64,000 nucleotides of DNA, taken from the NCBI GenBank assembly GCA_950097015.1, contig CATNEN010000001.1, positions 3,502,001 to 3,566,000 on the forward strand, in the 5' to 3' direction. How positions within the stretch are numbered: the first letter of the stretch is position 1; every line of letters begins with the position of its first letter. The position numbers were made by a program, and so were the translations under genes. The stretch is from Macrostomum hystrix (Eukaryota > Platyhelminthes > Macrostomidae). A model generated the notes under the pieces. It made no database searches. It was not told where the DNA came from and worked only from the letters and a program-made list of their open reading frames with translations. This document shows positions 21,870 through 33,560 of the stretch, piece by piece.

Positions 21870-22078
21870 GACAATGACCAGTCCCATGATTCATGAATCT
21901 GCACACCTGGTACCTGCCTTATTCTATTTTAAAAGATAAATTGTCAGGCATGCATTTATAATGAAGAATGATACAAAATGGATTACTAAGAAAAGAGGTC
22001 AGATGAGAAATAGGATCTGATCAGAACTGGAATCATTAAGAAAAAGAGAGGAGATTAGAAATTGATCCATTGATCAAT
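21870..22078. repeat. Shared module end segment, copy A
   Basis: About 210 bp from GTGGACAATGACCAGTCCCA to GAAATTGATCCATTGAT. A near-identical copy occurs at 28371-28580 after the RPA module. This is the best candidate for a common 3' end of both modules. Confidence 0.85.
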
Positions 22079-22090
22079 TGATTGAAACTG

Positions 22091-22480
22091 AACACTAATA
22101 AATTCAAATTAGATGGGATCATAATGGAATTGGGATCAGGGATTACCTAGGCAAAATCATTAGCTAAATTGGGTTCATTGCGTAACAGAACTGAGATTGT
22201 TGCTTAGCTAAATTGTGTTTGTGGCATAACAGAACTGAGCATAACAGATCCCAATCCAAAATTCACAGAATCTCTTAGATCCCAATGCTAAATTCAGAGA
22301 ATCTCTTAGATCCCAATGCTAAATTCAGAGAATGCAATTCTTGCAGTCACATGCAATGAACTGTGCAATGATACTGTATTGTAGGCGGAGCAATCTGCGA
22401 ATTCATCATCTCTACTGTCTTTGTAAGTAAGTATTCACAAAGCAATTCTTAAACTCATCAGTTGTCATTGAATTCCCTTA
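22091..22480. repeat. Third, truncated copy of the satellite-type 3' flank
   Basis: Repeats CTAATAAATTCAAATTAGAT, TGGGATCATAATGGAATTGG, the 43-bp repeats, about three 31-bp units (22248-22335) and then the 21.6-kb flank. It looks like an internally deleted copy of the Rep module's 3' side. 22481-22718 is plain AT-rich spacer. Confidence 0.7.
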
Positions 22481-22718
22481 TTTATAATATGTTTTTTTGC
22501 ATACTTTCATGTGGATGTTTGTTTAGTTAAAAACTTTCAATTAAGCTCCAAAACTTCATTTTAGGTTCTAAATTGATCATAGCAATGAGCTGTGTCAGTT
22601 AAGTTTCTTATTTTCATTTAGGAGTAAGAAAAAGCAACACGAAACACTTATTTATCCAGTAAACAGAAATATTTATTTTATTTATTTAGAATAAACAGAT
22701 TCCACAAACAGATTGAAT

Positions 22719-23081
<363 letters not shown>

Positions 23082-23784
23082 TGTTGTACGTCATATAAAT
23101 ACACTCCGCCGTAAGGGCTGGATTTTAACCTAACCAGTGCTCAAAACCCTGCAGATTAGCTTGGTCCATTCTGATTGGCTTACAGCTGTTAGGCAGTCCA
23201 AAGTTGTCTCATCCAGTTTGCTTCTTGAAGTTTTTTTGTATCGTCTAGACGTTACGTTGTAGTTGAGGTAGGACAGCTTAATGCTGTGTGATTTGACATT
23301 GGTGTATACAGTGGGTGGTGTTCTGCCATTTTGACTGGCTTAGCCTTATCAGTTCATTAGGGTTTGGTTAATATCAAAGCTGTTTCTGATTGGTCAGCAG
23401 CTTTTGGGCCCACTCCTCACTTATGTTATTGGGGGTGGTGGATTTGAGGGGTCTGGAAGCCGGAGGAGGTTGCCACACCCAATTGAAAGTGGCGTGAGTC
23501 ATCGCACTTTTAAGTGCACGGTGGGTTGTTATTTTGAAATGAATATAGAGATACTAGCTTTTTTTGCCCGTTGTTTTTAGGGGCAGAAATTTAAAGCAAA
23601 GCAGTAAGCAATTCACGTCTCTGTATTAACTTTATAGTGAAGGTCACCATTTATTTATTTACTGCATTAATGAAAAGTGAAGAGTTTGTTTAAGGGCGTT
23701 TTAAGTAAAAAATAAGTGAAAAGTTTGTCCAAACAGCCCCCTCTTGATTACTTCTTTAGAAACATGTCTCTTAGCCGCTCTTAG
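23082..23784. other. Spacer between the knuckle frame and minisatellite array 2
   Basis: No supported gene. GATACTAGCTTTTTTTGCCC at about 23560-23580 resembles TACTAGC-TTTTGCCC ends common in invertebrate repeats, and a complementary variant lies near 29420. Otherwise nothing. Confidence 0.4.
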
Positions 23785-24955
23785 ATAAACCAGAGTTTGA
23801 ATCATGGCAAAACCAGCGTTTGAATCATGGCTAAACCAGATTATGAATCATGGCTAAACCATCGTTTGAATCATGGCTAAACCAGAGTTTGAATCATGGC
23901 TAAACCAGAGTCTGAATCATGGCTAAACCATCGTTTGAATCATGGCTAAACCATCGTTTGAATCATGGCTAAACCATCGTTTAAATCATGGCTAAACCAT
24001 CGTTTGAATCATGGCTAAACCAGAGTCTGAATCATGGCTAAACCATCGTTTGAATCATGGCAAAACCAGAGTTTGAATCATGGCTAAACCATCGTTTGAA
24101 TCATGGCAAAACCAGAGTTTGAATCATGGCTAAACCAGAGTTTGAATCATGGCTAAACCAGAGTCTGAATCATGGCTAAAACATAGCTTGAATCATGGCT
24201 AAACCATCGTTTAAATCATTGCTAAACCAGAGTTTAAAATCATGGCTAAACCAGAGTTTGAATCATGGCTAAACCAGAGTCTTAATCATGGCTAAACCAG
24301 ATCTTGAATCATGGCTAAACCAGAGCTTGAATCATGGCTAAAACAGAGCTTGAATCATGGCTAAACCAGAGTCTGAATCATGGCTAAAACATAGCTTGAA
24401 TCATGGCTAAACCATCGTTTGAATCATTGCTAAACCAGAGTTTAAAATCATGGCAAAACCAGAGGTTGAATCATGGCCAACCAGAGTTTGAATCATGGCT
24501 AAACCAGAGTTTGAATCATGGCTAAACCAGCGTTTGAATCATAGCTAAACCAGCGTCTGAATCATGGCAAAACCAGAGTTTGAATCATGGCTAAACCAGA
24601 GTTTGAATCATGGCTAAACCAGAGTTTGAATCATGGCTAAACCAGCGTTTGAATCATGGCTAAACCAGAGTTTGAATCATGGCTAAACCAGAGATTGAAT
24701 CATGGCTAAACCAGAGTCTGAATCATGGCTAAACCAGAGTTTGAATCATGGCTAAACCAGAGATTGAATCATGGCTAAACCAGAGTTTGAATCATGGCTA
24801 AACCAGAGATTGAATCATAGCTAAACCAGAGTTTGAATCATAGCTAAACAAGCGTCTGAATCATGGCCAACCAGAGTTTGAATCATGGCTAAACCAGAGT
24901 TTGAATCATGGCAAAAACAGCGTCTGAATCATGGCTAAACCATGATTCGCACTAG
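23785..24955. repeat. 23-bp minisatellite, array 2 (about 50 copies)
   Basis: Same unit as array 1 (GAATCATGGCTAAACCAGAG + TTT) with variants CATCGTTT, CAGCGTTT and GAGATT that are rare or absent in array 1. It ends near 24955. Confidence 0.95.
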
Positions 24956-25493
24956 GTAAAGTCGCACTAGGTTGGGGCTTGCACTGGCAGTTTAATGAAA
25001 TCACTTTAGTTGAATACAAAGTTTACTGCTATTGGCTGACTTGAAACCCTCTATTTTTAGCCACGTTAGCCACACGCCGCACTGGCTTCCCAATTACAGT
25101 GTACATTTGAGATCTTTTTTGTGTCCTATTATTGAAGTGTGTCGAAAACAGATTGCATAACAAGTCGCACCACACTCGACTCTGACACCCCACACAGTGT
25201 ACATAAAGAAAGAACGTAAAAGCTAAGGCAATCACCAGCCAATCCACAACAAGTAGCCCAGTGGGTGGATTAAAACAAAACTCTCTCTGATTGGTTAGCC
25301 AGATCTAAATTGATCTTTACATGGCACCCTCTATTGGCATGAGTCATCACAGTTAGGGTTGTCCGAAACGAAATGCTGCAATATAAACTGGCACAATTGG
25401 CCTTGATGCTAAAACTATCAAACCACAAACCGTAAAGACCTTACCAGTGAAATTTTTATAATCCATATTTTTGGCAACTATCAATCGAGCAAT
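24956..25493. promoter_or_regulatory. 5' flank of the RPA-like gene
   Basis: About 540 bp between array 2 and the RPA start codon. Likely holds the promoter and 5' UTR, but no convincing TATA box or other element was recognised. Short frames here are not protein-like. Confidence 0.3.
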
Positions 25494-26902
25494 ATGGAGT
25501 CAACCGAAGGAGCCAAGAAAAGCAAAGCGTGTATCTCTGCTCTGCTTCCGGGCCTGATGCACGCTGCAATCGTTGGCCTCGTAATGAGGCTGTCCAAAAT
25601 CACGGACTTTGAAGGCAAAAGAGGACCAGGCCAAGTGTTTTCCTTTATCCTCTGTGACGACACCGGCGATATACGTGTAAGCGTGTTCGGAAAGGATCTT
25701 AAGCCTTTCCTGGAGGTGTGTCGTGAGGGCGTCGCCGTCCGCATATCCGGCGGCTGGGTGAAGAAGGCGGATCCCAAATACAGCTCTACGGACAATGAGC
25801 ACGAGCTAACAGTTTCAATTGACCAAAGTGGAACCATTGTGAGGACCCTCGAGACCGTCACTCGACGTGCACCAATCTATAAGAAGATAAAGGAGATTTC
25901 GGACTGTGAAATGAAAATGTAAGTTAACTTGTTGCAATTGTTAAAAATAAAATGGAAAGGATTTGGAATATATATTCCCACTAAATGTTAGGTTAGCCAA
26001 TTATTTCTAGGGAAACTTATTTAAATCAGTCAGTGAAGTTGCTTAGTGAATGAGTTAATGCATTCTTGTAAGTTCACCCTTTGCCTCACATATCTCAGGA
26101 ATGTTAACGTCTATGGCACGATTTCTGCTGTCCAGAAACCAACGGAAGTTAAAACCGGTTCCGGAAAACTTGTCAACCTGGCGAAAGTGACGCTTGTTGA
26201 TCAGTCTGGGTCCTCCGTGTCGTGCACATTTTGGGCCAGCTCTACTGCCCAAGTTAATGACTGGTCTGTGGGCGACGTTCTAGCGATTCATGGTGCTCAA
26301 GTCCAGGAATATTCCCAGACAATCAGTCTCGGATGTTCAAAAGCGGAAATTCAGCATTGGCCAGAAGACTCTGCTGATGTCTCCGACATTACCCAGTGGT
26401 ACAAGGATGCGCTTTCTAGCCAACAGTGCTTCGAGGAGCTACGCGTGACGCAAAGCTCCCAGCGGGAGAAATATGCTAACCGTGACGACGAAATGGTATT
26501 ACAGTACCCAGAGCGAAAGTTCGACCAATTCGATGAGGTGCGAAGAATTAAAGTGCGATTTGGGGACAAAGAGGTAAGTTGATTTTACGAGTACTACGTG
26601 TGGGTTAAATAGAAACATGGAGTCAGAGAACGTACTAAAGAAGCAATAAGTGATTGACTGCTTAGATTCATTATTAACTTGTTCAATGAGGCCTCTTATC
26701 TCTAAAGATTAGGTTTATTCATTCATTCAAGAGTAATATGAATATAAAAAATTTATTAAATTCATATATAAATTTCATTTCACAGGTGACATTTTCCCGA
26801 GATCATATCAACAGAAGTCAGCAGATCCCCGCTATGTCAACCCCTAAGGCTCCCAATGTGTCCGAGAAGCCTGGGCCATCACATGATTTCATGGACGAGT
26901 AG
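25494..26902 (+). CDS. RPA70-like single-stranded-DNA-binding protein (three exons)
   Basis: Exons 25494-25918, 26099-26573 and 26786-26902 have GT..AG borders and keep frame, giving 338 residues. Exon 1 encodes an OB fold like RPA70 DBD-A (VVGLV-type start AAIVGLVMRLS, GQVFSFILCDDTGDIRVSVF, VRISGGWVKKAD). Exon 2 encodes a DBD-B-like OB fold (VYGTISAVQKPTEV, KVTLVDQSGSSVSCTFW, LAIHGAQVQEYSQTISLG). Exon 3 is a short Pro/Ser-rich acidic tail ending FMDE. The zinc-containing DBD-C of cellular RPA70 is absent, as is the N-terminal protein-interaction OB fold, so this is a reduced RPA. In cells RPA protects ssDNA; in a Helitron it would protect the displaced strand. All exons are open, with no sign of decay. 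An AATAAA lies at 26916. Confidence 0.85.
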
Positions 26903-26977
26903 GACTTGAAAGACTAATAAAGATGCAATTAACGTAAGTAATGCTTGAGTGCATTTTTGTCTGCCAGTAGCGCATCT

Positions 26978-27296
26978 GAGTTCGATAGCCATCACAAGTA
27001 GTTTAACCTGATATGTATAATATGGCCCGATGAGACATATCAGGTAAATCCTGCTTTATTCACCTAATAAATTAAAATTAGATGGGATCATAATGGAATT
27101 GGGATCAGGGATTAGCTAAGCAAAATGATTAGCTAAATTGTGTTCATTGCATAACAGAACTGAGATCATTGCTTAGCGAAATTGGGTTCATTGCATAACA
27201 GAACTGAGATCATTGCTTAGTTAAATTGGGTTTATGGCATTACAGAACTGAGAGCATTGCTTAGCTAAATTGGGTTCATTGCTTGCTCATTGGGTT
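26978..27296. other. Shared 3' segment with hairpin, copy B
   Basis: Counterpart of 18190-18420. The stem CCTGATATGT (27007-27016) and ACATATCAGG (27035-27044) is identical, while the loop differs in length and sequence; then come CCTAATAAATTAAAATTAG, the GGATCATAATGG block and 43-bp repeats. A donor-like AAC|GTAAGT at 26934 follows the stop codon, matching the position of the donor-like site after the replicase stop. Confidence 0.8.
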
Positions 27297-28215
27297 CACA
27301 GAATCTCTTAGATCCCAATCCTAAATTCACAGAATCTCTTAGATCCCAATCCTAAATTCATAGAATCTCTTAGATCCCAATCCTAAATTCATAGAATCTC
27401 TTAGATCCCAATGCTAAATTCACAGAATCTCTTAGATCCCAATCCTAAATTCATGGGATCTCTTAGATCCCAATCCTAAATTCACAGAATCTCTTAGATC
27501 CCAATCCTAAATTCACAGAATCTCTTAGATCCCAATCCTAAATTCATAGAATCTCTTAGATCCCAATCCTAAATTCATAGAATCTCTTAGATCCCAATGC
27601 TAAATTCACAGAATCTCTTAGATCCCAATCCTAAATTCATAGAATCTCTTAGATCTCAATCCTAAATTCACAGAATCTCTTAGATCGCAATCCTAAATTC
27701 ATAGAATCTCTTAGATCCCAATCCTAAATTCATAGAATCTCTTATATTCCAATCCTAAATTCATAGAATCTCTTCGATCCCAATCCTAAATTCATAGAAT
27801 CTCTTAGATCCCAATGCTAAATTCACAGAATCTCTTAGATCCCAATCCTAAATTCATAGAATCTCTTAGATCCCAATCCTAAATTCATAGAATCTCTTAG
27901 ATCCCAATCCTAAATTCACAGAATCTCTTAGATCCCAATCCTAAATTCACAGAATCTCTTAGATCCCAATCCTAAATTCATAGAATCTCTTAGATCCCAA
28001 TTCTTAATTCACAGAATCTTTTAGATCCCAATCCTAAATTCATAGAATCTCTTAGATCCCAATCCTAAATTCATAGAATCTCTTATATCCCAATCCTAAA
28101 TTCATAGAATCTCTTAGATCCCAATCCTAAATTCATAGAATCTCTTAGATCCCAATCCTAAATTCATAGAATCTCTTAGATCCCAATCCTAAATTCACAG
28201 AATCTTATATATCAA
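27297..28215. repeat. 31-bp satellite downstream of RPA (about 30 copies)
   Basis: Same unit as the 18.4-20.5 kb array. Followed by 43-bp repeats (28220-28370). Confidence 0.95.
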
Positions 28216-28370
28216 TCCTAAATCATTGCTTAGCTAAATTGTGTTTGTGGCATAACAGAAGTGAGATCATTGCTTAGCTAAATTGTTTTTGTGGCATAAC
28301 AGAACTGAGATCATTGCTTAGCTAAATTGTGTTTGTGGCGTAACAGAAGTGAGATCATTGCTTAGCCTAA

Positions 28371-28580
28371 GTGGACAAAGACCAGTCCCATGATTCATGA
28401 ATCTGCACACCTGGTACCTGCCTTATTCTATTTTAAAAGATAAATTGTCAGGCATGCATTTATAATGAAGAATGATACAAAATGGATTACTAAGAAAAGA
28501 GGTCAGATGAGAAATAGGATCTGATCAGAACTGGAATCATTAAGAAAAAGAAAGGAGATTAGAAATTGATCCATTGATAT
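28371..28580. repeat. Shared module end segment, copy B
   Basis: Near-identical to 21870-22078, from GTGGACAAAGACCAGTCCCA to GAAATTGATCCATTGAT, after which the two copies diverge. Confidence 0.85.
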
Positions 28581-30539
28581 TTAATTAGCCATTGATATGA
28601 GCTAACCATTTTGAACTATCAAAATGGATCTAATTTGAAATAGACTTTTATGTCATATAGGATTTGATTCAAAATAAGATTTGACAATGTGAATGAGGCA
28701 TATAAGAAAAGAGAAGTCTGCTGAGGAGTGTGACTAGAAGAGAAAGGGGGAATTTAGCATGATAATATATATCATATATCATGCCTATATATAGCCAATG
28801 TTAGCTTTATTAAAAGTGTCAAACCAAAGGTCGAAGGATGTAGCTCCAGTTGCTTTTGCAAAGTCCATTCACAATGAGATAGCTGCATTGAACTGACTCT
28901 TTAAGTCATTTATTATAATAAGAGGGGCCTCATTCAAGGGCAATAGTTGCAATGCTGAGCTACTTATTGTTCGGAACATTGCAGTCGCAGTTAGTACGAT
29001 GAGCAGGGCTAAGAAATTCACTTACAAATGAAGAAAGTAAAAAATTTCTCGGGATGTGTATAAAACTGTAGTACACATGAGCAATACAAGCATCAAGAAC
29101 ATCGGAATAAAGCAAGTCATTTCTCGGAAAGTCGCAATTTCTTGGAATATTATTTAATTTATTTTCAGTAACAACTAAAAAAGTGATCTCAACAGTTTTA
29201 TAAACTAAATAAATAAAATAATTTTTATCAAACACGTTGACATATACAGGGCTCGAAACTAAAAAACTGTAAAAGGTTAGTAGTTTTGTTTTACCCAAAA
29301 TGCGTTATTAACGATCTCCAAAAATTCCTATTTTAAGCTTAAGCTTAAAAAAGACACTTCAAGTACTCCTGCTAAAAGGTATATATTAGACGAATATAAA
29401 TTATTTCTGCTCCCCGAAGGGGGGCAAAACTTGCTAGTCTAACCTGCTAAACTCGGCCAGATACAGCTCGCCGGGATGCTGGGCCAACTGCTACTCGACG
29501 CTGAGTAGCTGACTGAATTAGAATAGACACTAATATCAATGTCATCCGCAGCTTCCGTTTCTTGACACGCCTGACCGTGTACCAGGCGTCAGGTGTTCAT
29601 GGAGAACGTCTGGAAAAATATGGAATGTTTCAAAACCAATTTACATATTTATCTTTGTCTATAACGATTGCCTGTAATCAGATAGGAAGCATGCTAATCT
29701 TTTAAGTGAGCTAGCTTAAGGGTCGGAGAGTAAATGTTAGTAGCAGCTTAGTATAAATGTTAGTAGAAATGAAAAAAATGTTCTTTCGCTACGAATTGTA
29801 GCAAAGCAGGCAAGCAAAGCAAGTGAGCAAGTGCAGGAACACGGAGCAAGGAGTGCTCGATAAATATGTTGGTTATCATGCTAAGCTAAAGCTAAGAAGC
29901 TAAACATTTAGGCTGTGCATCAAGCTAATAAATAAATATGAGTGAAATAAAGGAAGACAACAAGCAAAGATGTATTCCAAAATATTCCTAATATAATCCT
30001 TTATATTAGGATTATATGCGTCTGAAATGCGTCCTTTATATAATCCTTTATATTAGGATTATATGCGTCTGAAATGCGTCTGAAATGACGAAGCGGGAGG
30101 TTTCGAGGTGTGTTAGCAGCTTGTTATTGGACAGCATGAATGTGGAGTGAGGGGTTTGTCTTCGTACGCAGTTGCTATCTGCTTCTTTAAATTTGCAGAT
30201 AAACTTGCTATAAAGCTTGGAGGATGGCTCATGCAATTTTCTGGTTAAACACGAACACGACAAGACACGACATATGACATTATGGCTACAATCATATTGA
30301 ATGTGAGTACATTTTGCTACGTTGTAATATTGCATTAGCATTGTAGTGTGACAATCGCATATTGATAAATGGTGCTATAATGGCTAAAAGTAAATATTGT
30401 TTTACCAGAGTCAATGAAAACTTACACCTGCAAAAGGGTATAATTTTACTACTATAGCGCTTATTTAAAGAATTAACGATTAAGGATTAAGAATTAAGGA
30501 ATAAAGGTATCACATATAAGTAGCTTAGACAAACCTCAT
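28581..30539. other. AT-rich spacer with a duplicated hairpin at about 29990-30065
   Basis: No gene is supported. ATAATCCTTTATATTAGGAT + TAT forms an 8-bp-stem hairpin and occurs twice within about 50 bp, each followed by ATGCGTCTGAAATGCGTC. A GC-richer patch (29400-29600) has a short minus-strand open stretch with no recognisable family. Confidence 0.5.
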
Positions 30540-30791
30540 TTATTTCCTCTGTGAGGGAGGGCACCGGGGCCTCGGCGGCGTGAAATTAGTGGCCGCCCCG
30601 GCCCCTCCCTTCACCTTCCACCACTGGATCTTTTCACCGACCGTCGTGGGCTGCAGCGCCCAAGGGCTGCTGGGCTGTTGCTGCTGCTGTTGCTGCAGCT
30701 GTTGCTGCTGCTGTTGCTGCTGCTGTTGCTGCCGCTGTTGCTGCAGCTGTTGCTGCTGCTGCTGCTGATGCTGCTGCTGAATGTGATCCAT
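30540..30791 (-). CDS. Poly-Gln protein frame (83 aa)
   Basis: Minus-strand frame starting MDHIQQQHQ at 30791-30789, with about 40 residues of Gln broken by Leu and Arg, then PSSPWALQPTTVGEKIQWWK, a Gly/Ala stretch and an end of PPRPRCPPSQRK. The region after the Gln tract is not simply repetitive and is GC-rich, which argues that it is or was coding. No domain is recognised. The tract (30674-30780) is mostly CAG/CAA on the minus strand. It may be one exon of a longer gene. Confidence 0.35.
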   Translation of the reverse strand: MDHIQQQHQQQQQQQLQQQRQQQQQQQQQQQLQQQQQQQPSSPWALQPTTVGEKIQWWKVKGGAGAATNFTPPRPRCPPSQRK

Positions 30792-31149
30792 AATTTTAAT
30801 ATAATTCTCTGGAAATTGAAAAGTAAATAAGTAAAGGTAAAGCAAAAGTAGAAGTGAATAAGAGTAAAATAAGTGTATCAAAGGGTGTTTAAAATGTTCA
30901 AATGGGTTTAAGGTAGTTAAAAGGATGGTAAAAGTGTAGAGCTTGGTTTCACTAGCTAGAGAAACCTAGCTTTTAGCTCAATGCTCCTGAGCTGCAGCTC
31001 ATTGCTCATGGATAATGTCAGAGGCATTTCAGCTGAAAGCTTAAAAGAAAAGTGAAATGTGGCTACAAATAATTGAAGAGCCTGAAAGGAATTAAGGATT
31101 CAAGAAAGTGAAAGCAGTTAAAAGGATGGTAAAAACTTAGCAAACTGCA

Positions 31150-33560
31150 GTGAGGCTTAGTACATCTTAACTGGTCCTTATCACACAAGCTGGAATGGTG
31201 GCTTTGCTTGCTATCTTCAGGCTGGCATCTGAGAACTGGTAAGGCTTGGCTAATCATTTGTTGTAAAGTGTTTGCTAGATACCCAACCCAAAATTGTTGG
31301 TTAGCTCCTGCAAAGCAATAACAATTGATCCCAATGTACACTAGAGTTATATAACTTTGCTCTGAAATTTCCTTATAATGACTATTTATTTATCAACTTC
31401 ATTTTACCAGGTCTTTATCACACTGGCTCACTAGCTGGAATTGTGGCATCTGGTTGTCTTCACTCTCATGGTATAGCTAAGGGCATATGAGAACTAATCA
31501 CATAGGATCAAAGGCTATGGTAAGTGCTTAAGTACATAATCATTTTTAGTGTTAGCCCAACCCAGCCCAAGATACCAACACACAATTGCTGGTTGATTGA
31601 GCTCTTAGTTTTGATAATGCATGCACAGTAGTTTGCCTTGAGCTATTGGTTTTGAGACTGCATGAGCAGTAGTTTGCCTTAAAGCTGCTGTTTATCAAAT
31701 TCTCTCCTCTCCTCTTCTCCTCTCCCCCCTCCTCTTCTCCTCCTCTCCCCCCTCCTCTTCTCCTCTCCTCTCCCCCCTCCTCTCCCCCTCTCCCCTCCTT
31801 TCCTCTGCTCTTCTTTCCTCTCCTCTTCTCTCCTGCCTTTATTCTCCTCTTCTTTTCTTGTTTCTATAAGCAATATAAGTGATCCTAGTGTACACTAGAG
31901 TTATTTGGTCTAGTACAGTTATATAACTTTGCTATGAAATTTCTTTATAATGACTATTTATTTATCAACTTTATTTTACCAGGTCTTTATCACACTGGCT
32001 CACTAGCTGGAATTGTGGCATCTGGCTGTCTTCACTCTCATGGCATAGCTAATGGCATATGAGAACTAATCACATGATTAAAGGCTATGGTAAGTGCTTG
32101 AGTACATAATCATTTTTAGTGTTAGCCCAACCCAGCCCAAGATACCCAACACACAATTGCTGGTTGCTTGAGCTCTTAGTTTTGATAATGCATGCACAGT
32201 AGTTTGCCTTCAGCTATTGGTTGTGATACTGCATAAGCAGTTAGTTTGCCTTGAAACTGCTGTTTATGAAATTCTCTCCTCTTCTCCTCTCCCCCCTCCT
32301 CTTCTCCTCTCCTCTCCCCCCTCCTCTCCCCCTCTCCCCTCCTTTCCTCTGCTCTTCTTTCCTCTCTTCTTTCCTCTCCTCTCCCCCCTCCTCTCCCTCT
32401 CTCCCCTCCTTTCCTCTCTTCTTTCCTCTCCTCTTCTCTCCTGCCCTTTTTTCTCCTCTTCTCTACTTGTTTCTTCAAGCAATATAAGTGATCCTAGTGT
32501 ACACTAGAGTTATTTGGTCTGGTACAGGTATATAACTTTGCTCTGAAATTTCCTTATAATGACTATTTATTTATCAACTTTTTTTACCAGGTCTTTATCA
32601 CACTGGCTCACTAGCTGGAATTGTGGCATCTGGTTGTCTTCACTCTCATGGTATACCTAAGGGCATATGAGAACTAATCACATATGATTAAAGGCTATGG
32701 TAAGTGCTTGAGTACATAATCATTTTTAGTGTTAGCCCAACCCAGCCCAAGATACCCAACACACAATTGCTGGTTGCTTGAGCTCTTAGTTTTGATAATG
32801 CATGCACAGTAGTTTGCCTTGAGCTATTGGTTTTGAGACTGCATGAGCAGTAGTTTGCCTTAAAACAGCTGTTTATCAAATTCTCTCCTCTTCTCTTCTC
32901 CTCTCCCCCTCCTCTTCTCCTCTCCTCTCCCCCTCTCCCCTCCTTTCCTCTGCTCTTCTTTCCTCTTTCTTTCCTCTCCTCTCCCTCTCCCCCTCTCCCC
33001 TCCTTTCCTCTGCTCTTCTTTCCTCTCCTCTCCCCCTCTCCCCTCCTTTCCTCTGCTCTTCTTTCCTCTCCTCTTCTCTCCTGCCTTTATTCTCCTCTTC
33101 TCTTCTTGTTTCTACAAGCAATATAAGTGATCCTAGTGTACACTAGAGTTATTTGGTCTGGTACAGGTATATAACTTTGCTCTGAAATTTCCTTATAATG
33201 ACTATTTATTTATCAACTTTATTTTACCAGGTCTTTATCATACTGGCTCACTAGCTGGAATTGTGGCTTCTGGTTGTCTTCACTCTCATGGTATAGCTAA
33301 GGGCATATGAGAACTAATCACATATGATTAAAGGCTATGGTAAGTGCTTGAGTACATAATCATTTCTCAGTGTTAGCCCAACCCAGCCCAAGATACCCAA
33401 CACACAAATTTTTTGCTGGTTGCTTGAGCTCTCAGTTTTGATAATGCACGCACAGCAGATTGCCTTCAGCTATTGGTTTTGATACTGCATGAGCAGTTGT
33501 TTGCCTTGAAACTGCTGTTTATGAAATTCCTCTAGCTAGTGACTATTTATTTATGAACAC
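31150..33560. repeat. ~570-640-bp macrosatellite with internal polypyrimidine tracts
   Basis: Copies beginning ATTTCCTTATAATGACTATT / AATTTCTTTATAATG start near 31366, 31937, 32546 and 33186, with a short final piece near 33536 and a more diverged copy near 31150-31350. Each full copy contains CAGGTCTTTATCACACTGGC and CTCACTAGCTGGAATTGTGG. Each ends in a TCTCC/CCCTCC-rich tract (31690-31855, 32270-32465, 32880-33110) whose length differs between copies and explains the changing period. 30792-31149 and 33561-35044 are otherwise AT-rich with no supported gene. Confidence 0.9.

Larger units (their letters stand above)
9891..22080 (+). mobile_element. Helitron replicase module: minisatellite, Rep-helicase gene, 31-bp satellite, shared end
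   Basis: Order: 23-bp minisatellite (9905-10665), promoter region, nine-exon Rep/helicase gene (11144-18115), hairpin segment (18190-18420), 31-bp satellite (18421-20533), ~43-bp 'GCTTAGCTAAATTG' repeats, and a ~210-bp end segment (21870-22078). The RPA module at 23.8-28.6 kb has the same order of non-coding parts. Helitrons replicate by rolling circle using the encoded HUH nuclease and helicase. The canonical 5' TC and 3' CTRR termini were not located, so the borders are approximate. It may form one larger element with the RPA module. Confidence 0.6.
23785..28580 (+). mobile_element. RPA module with the same flanks as the Helitron replicase module
   Basis: Order: 23-bp minisatellite array 2, RPA-like gene, hairpin segment copy B, 43-bp repeats, 31-bp satellite (27297-28215), shared end copy B (28371-28580). 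Each part has a counterpart in the same order around the Rep/helicase gene. RPA-like proteins are known passengers in some Helitrons, which supports the link. No independent transposase lies inside, so if mobile it would depend on a replicase. Confidence 0.55.

Noticed and set aside
29430-29600. Short minus-strand open stretch (DAWYTVRRVKKRKLR..)
   Set aside because: Too short, no splice partners or family recognised.
32217-32507. Pro/Ser/Leu-rich frames over the polypyrimidine tract (also 31679-31873 and 32876-33121)
   Set aside because: Translations of TCTCC repeats.
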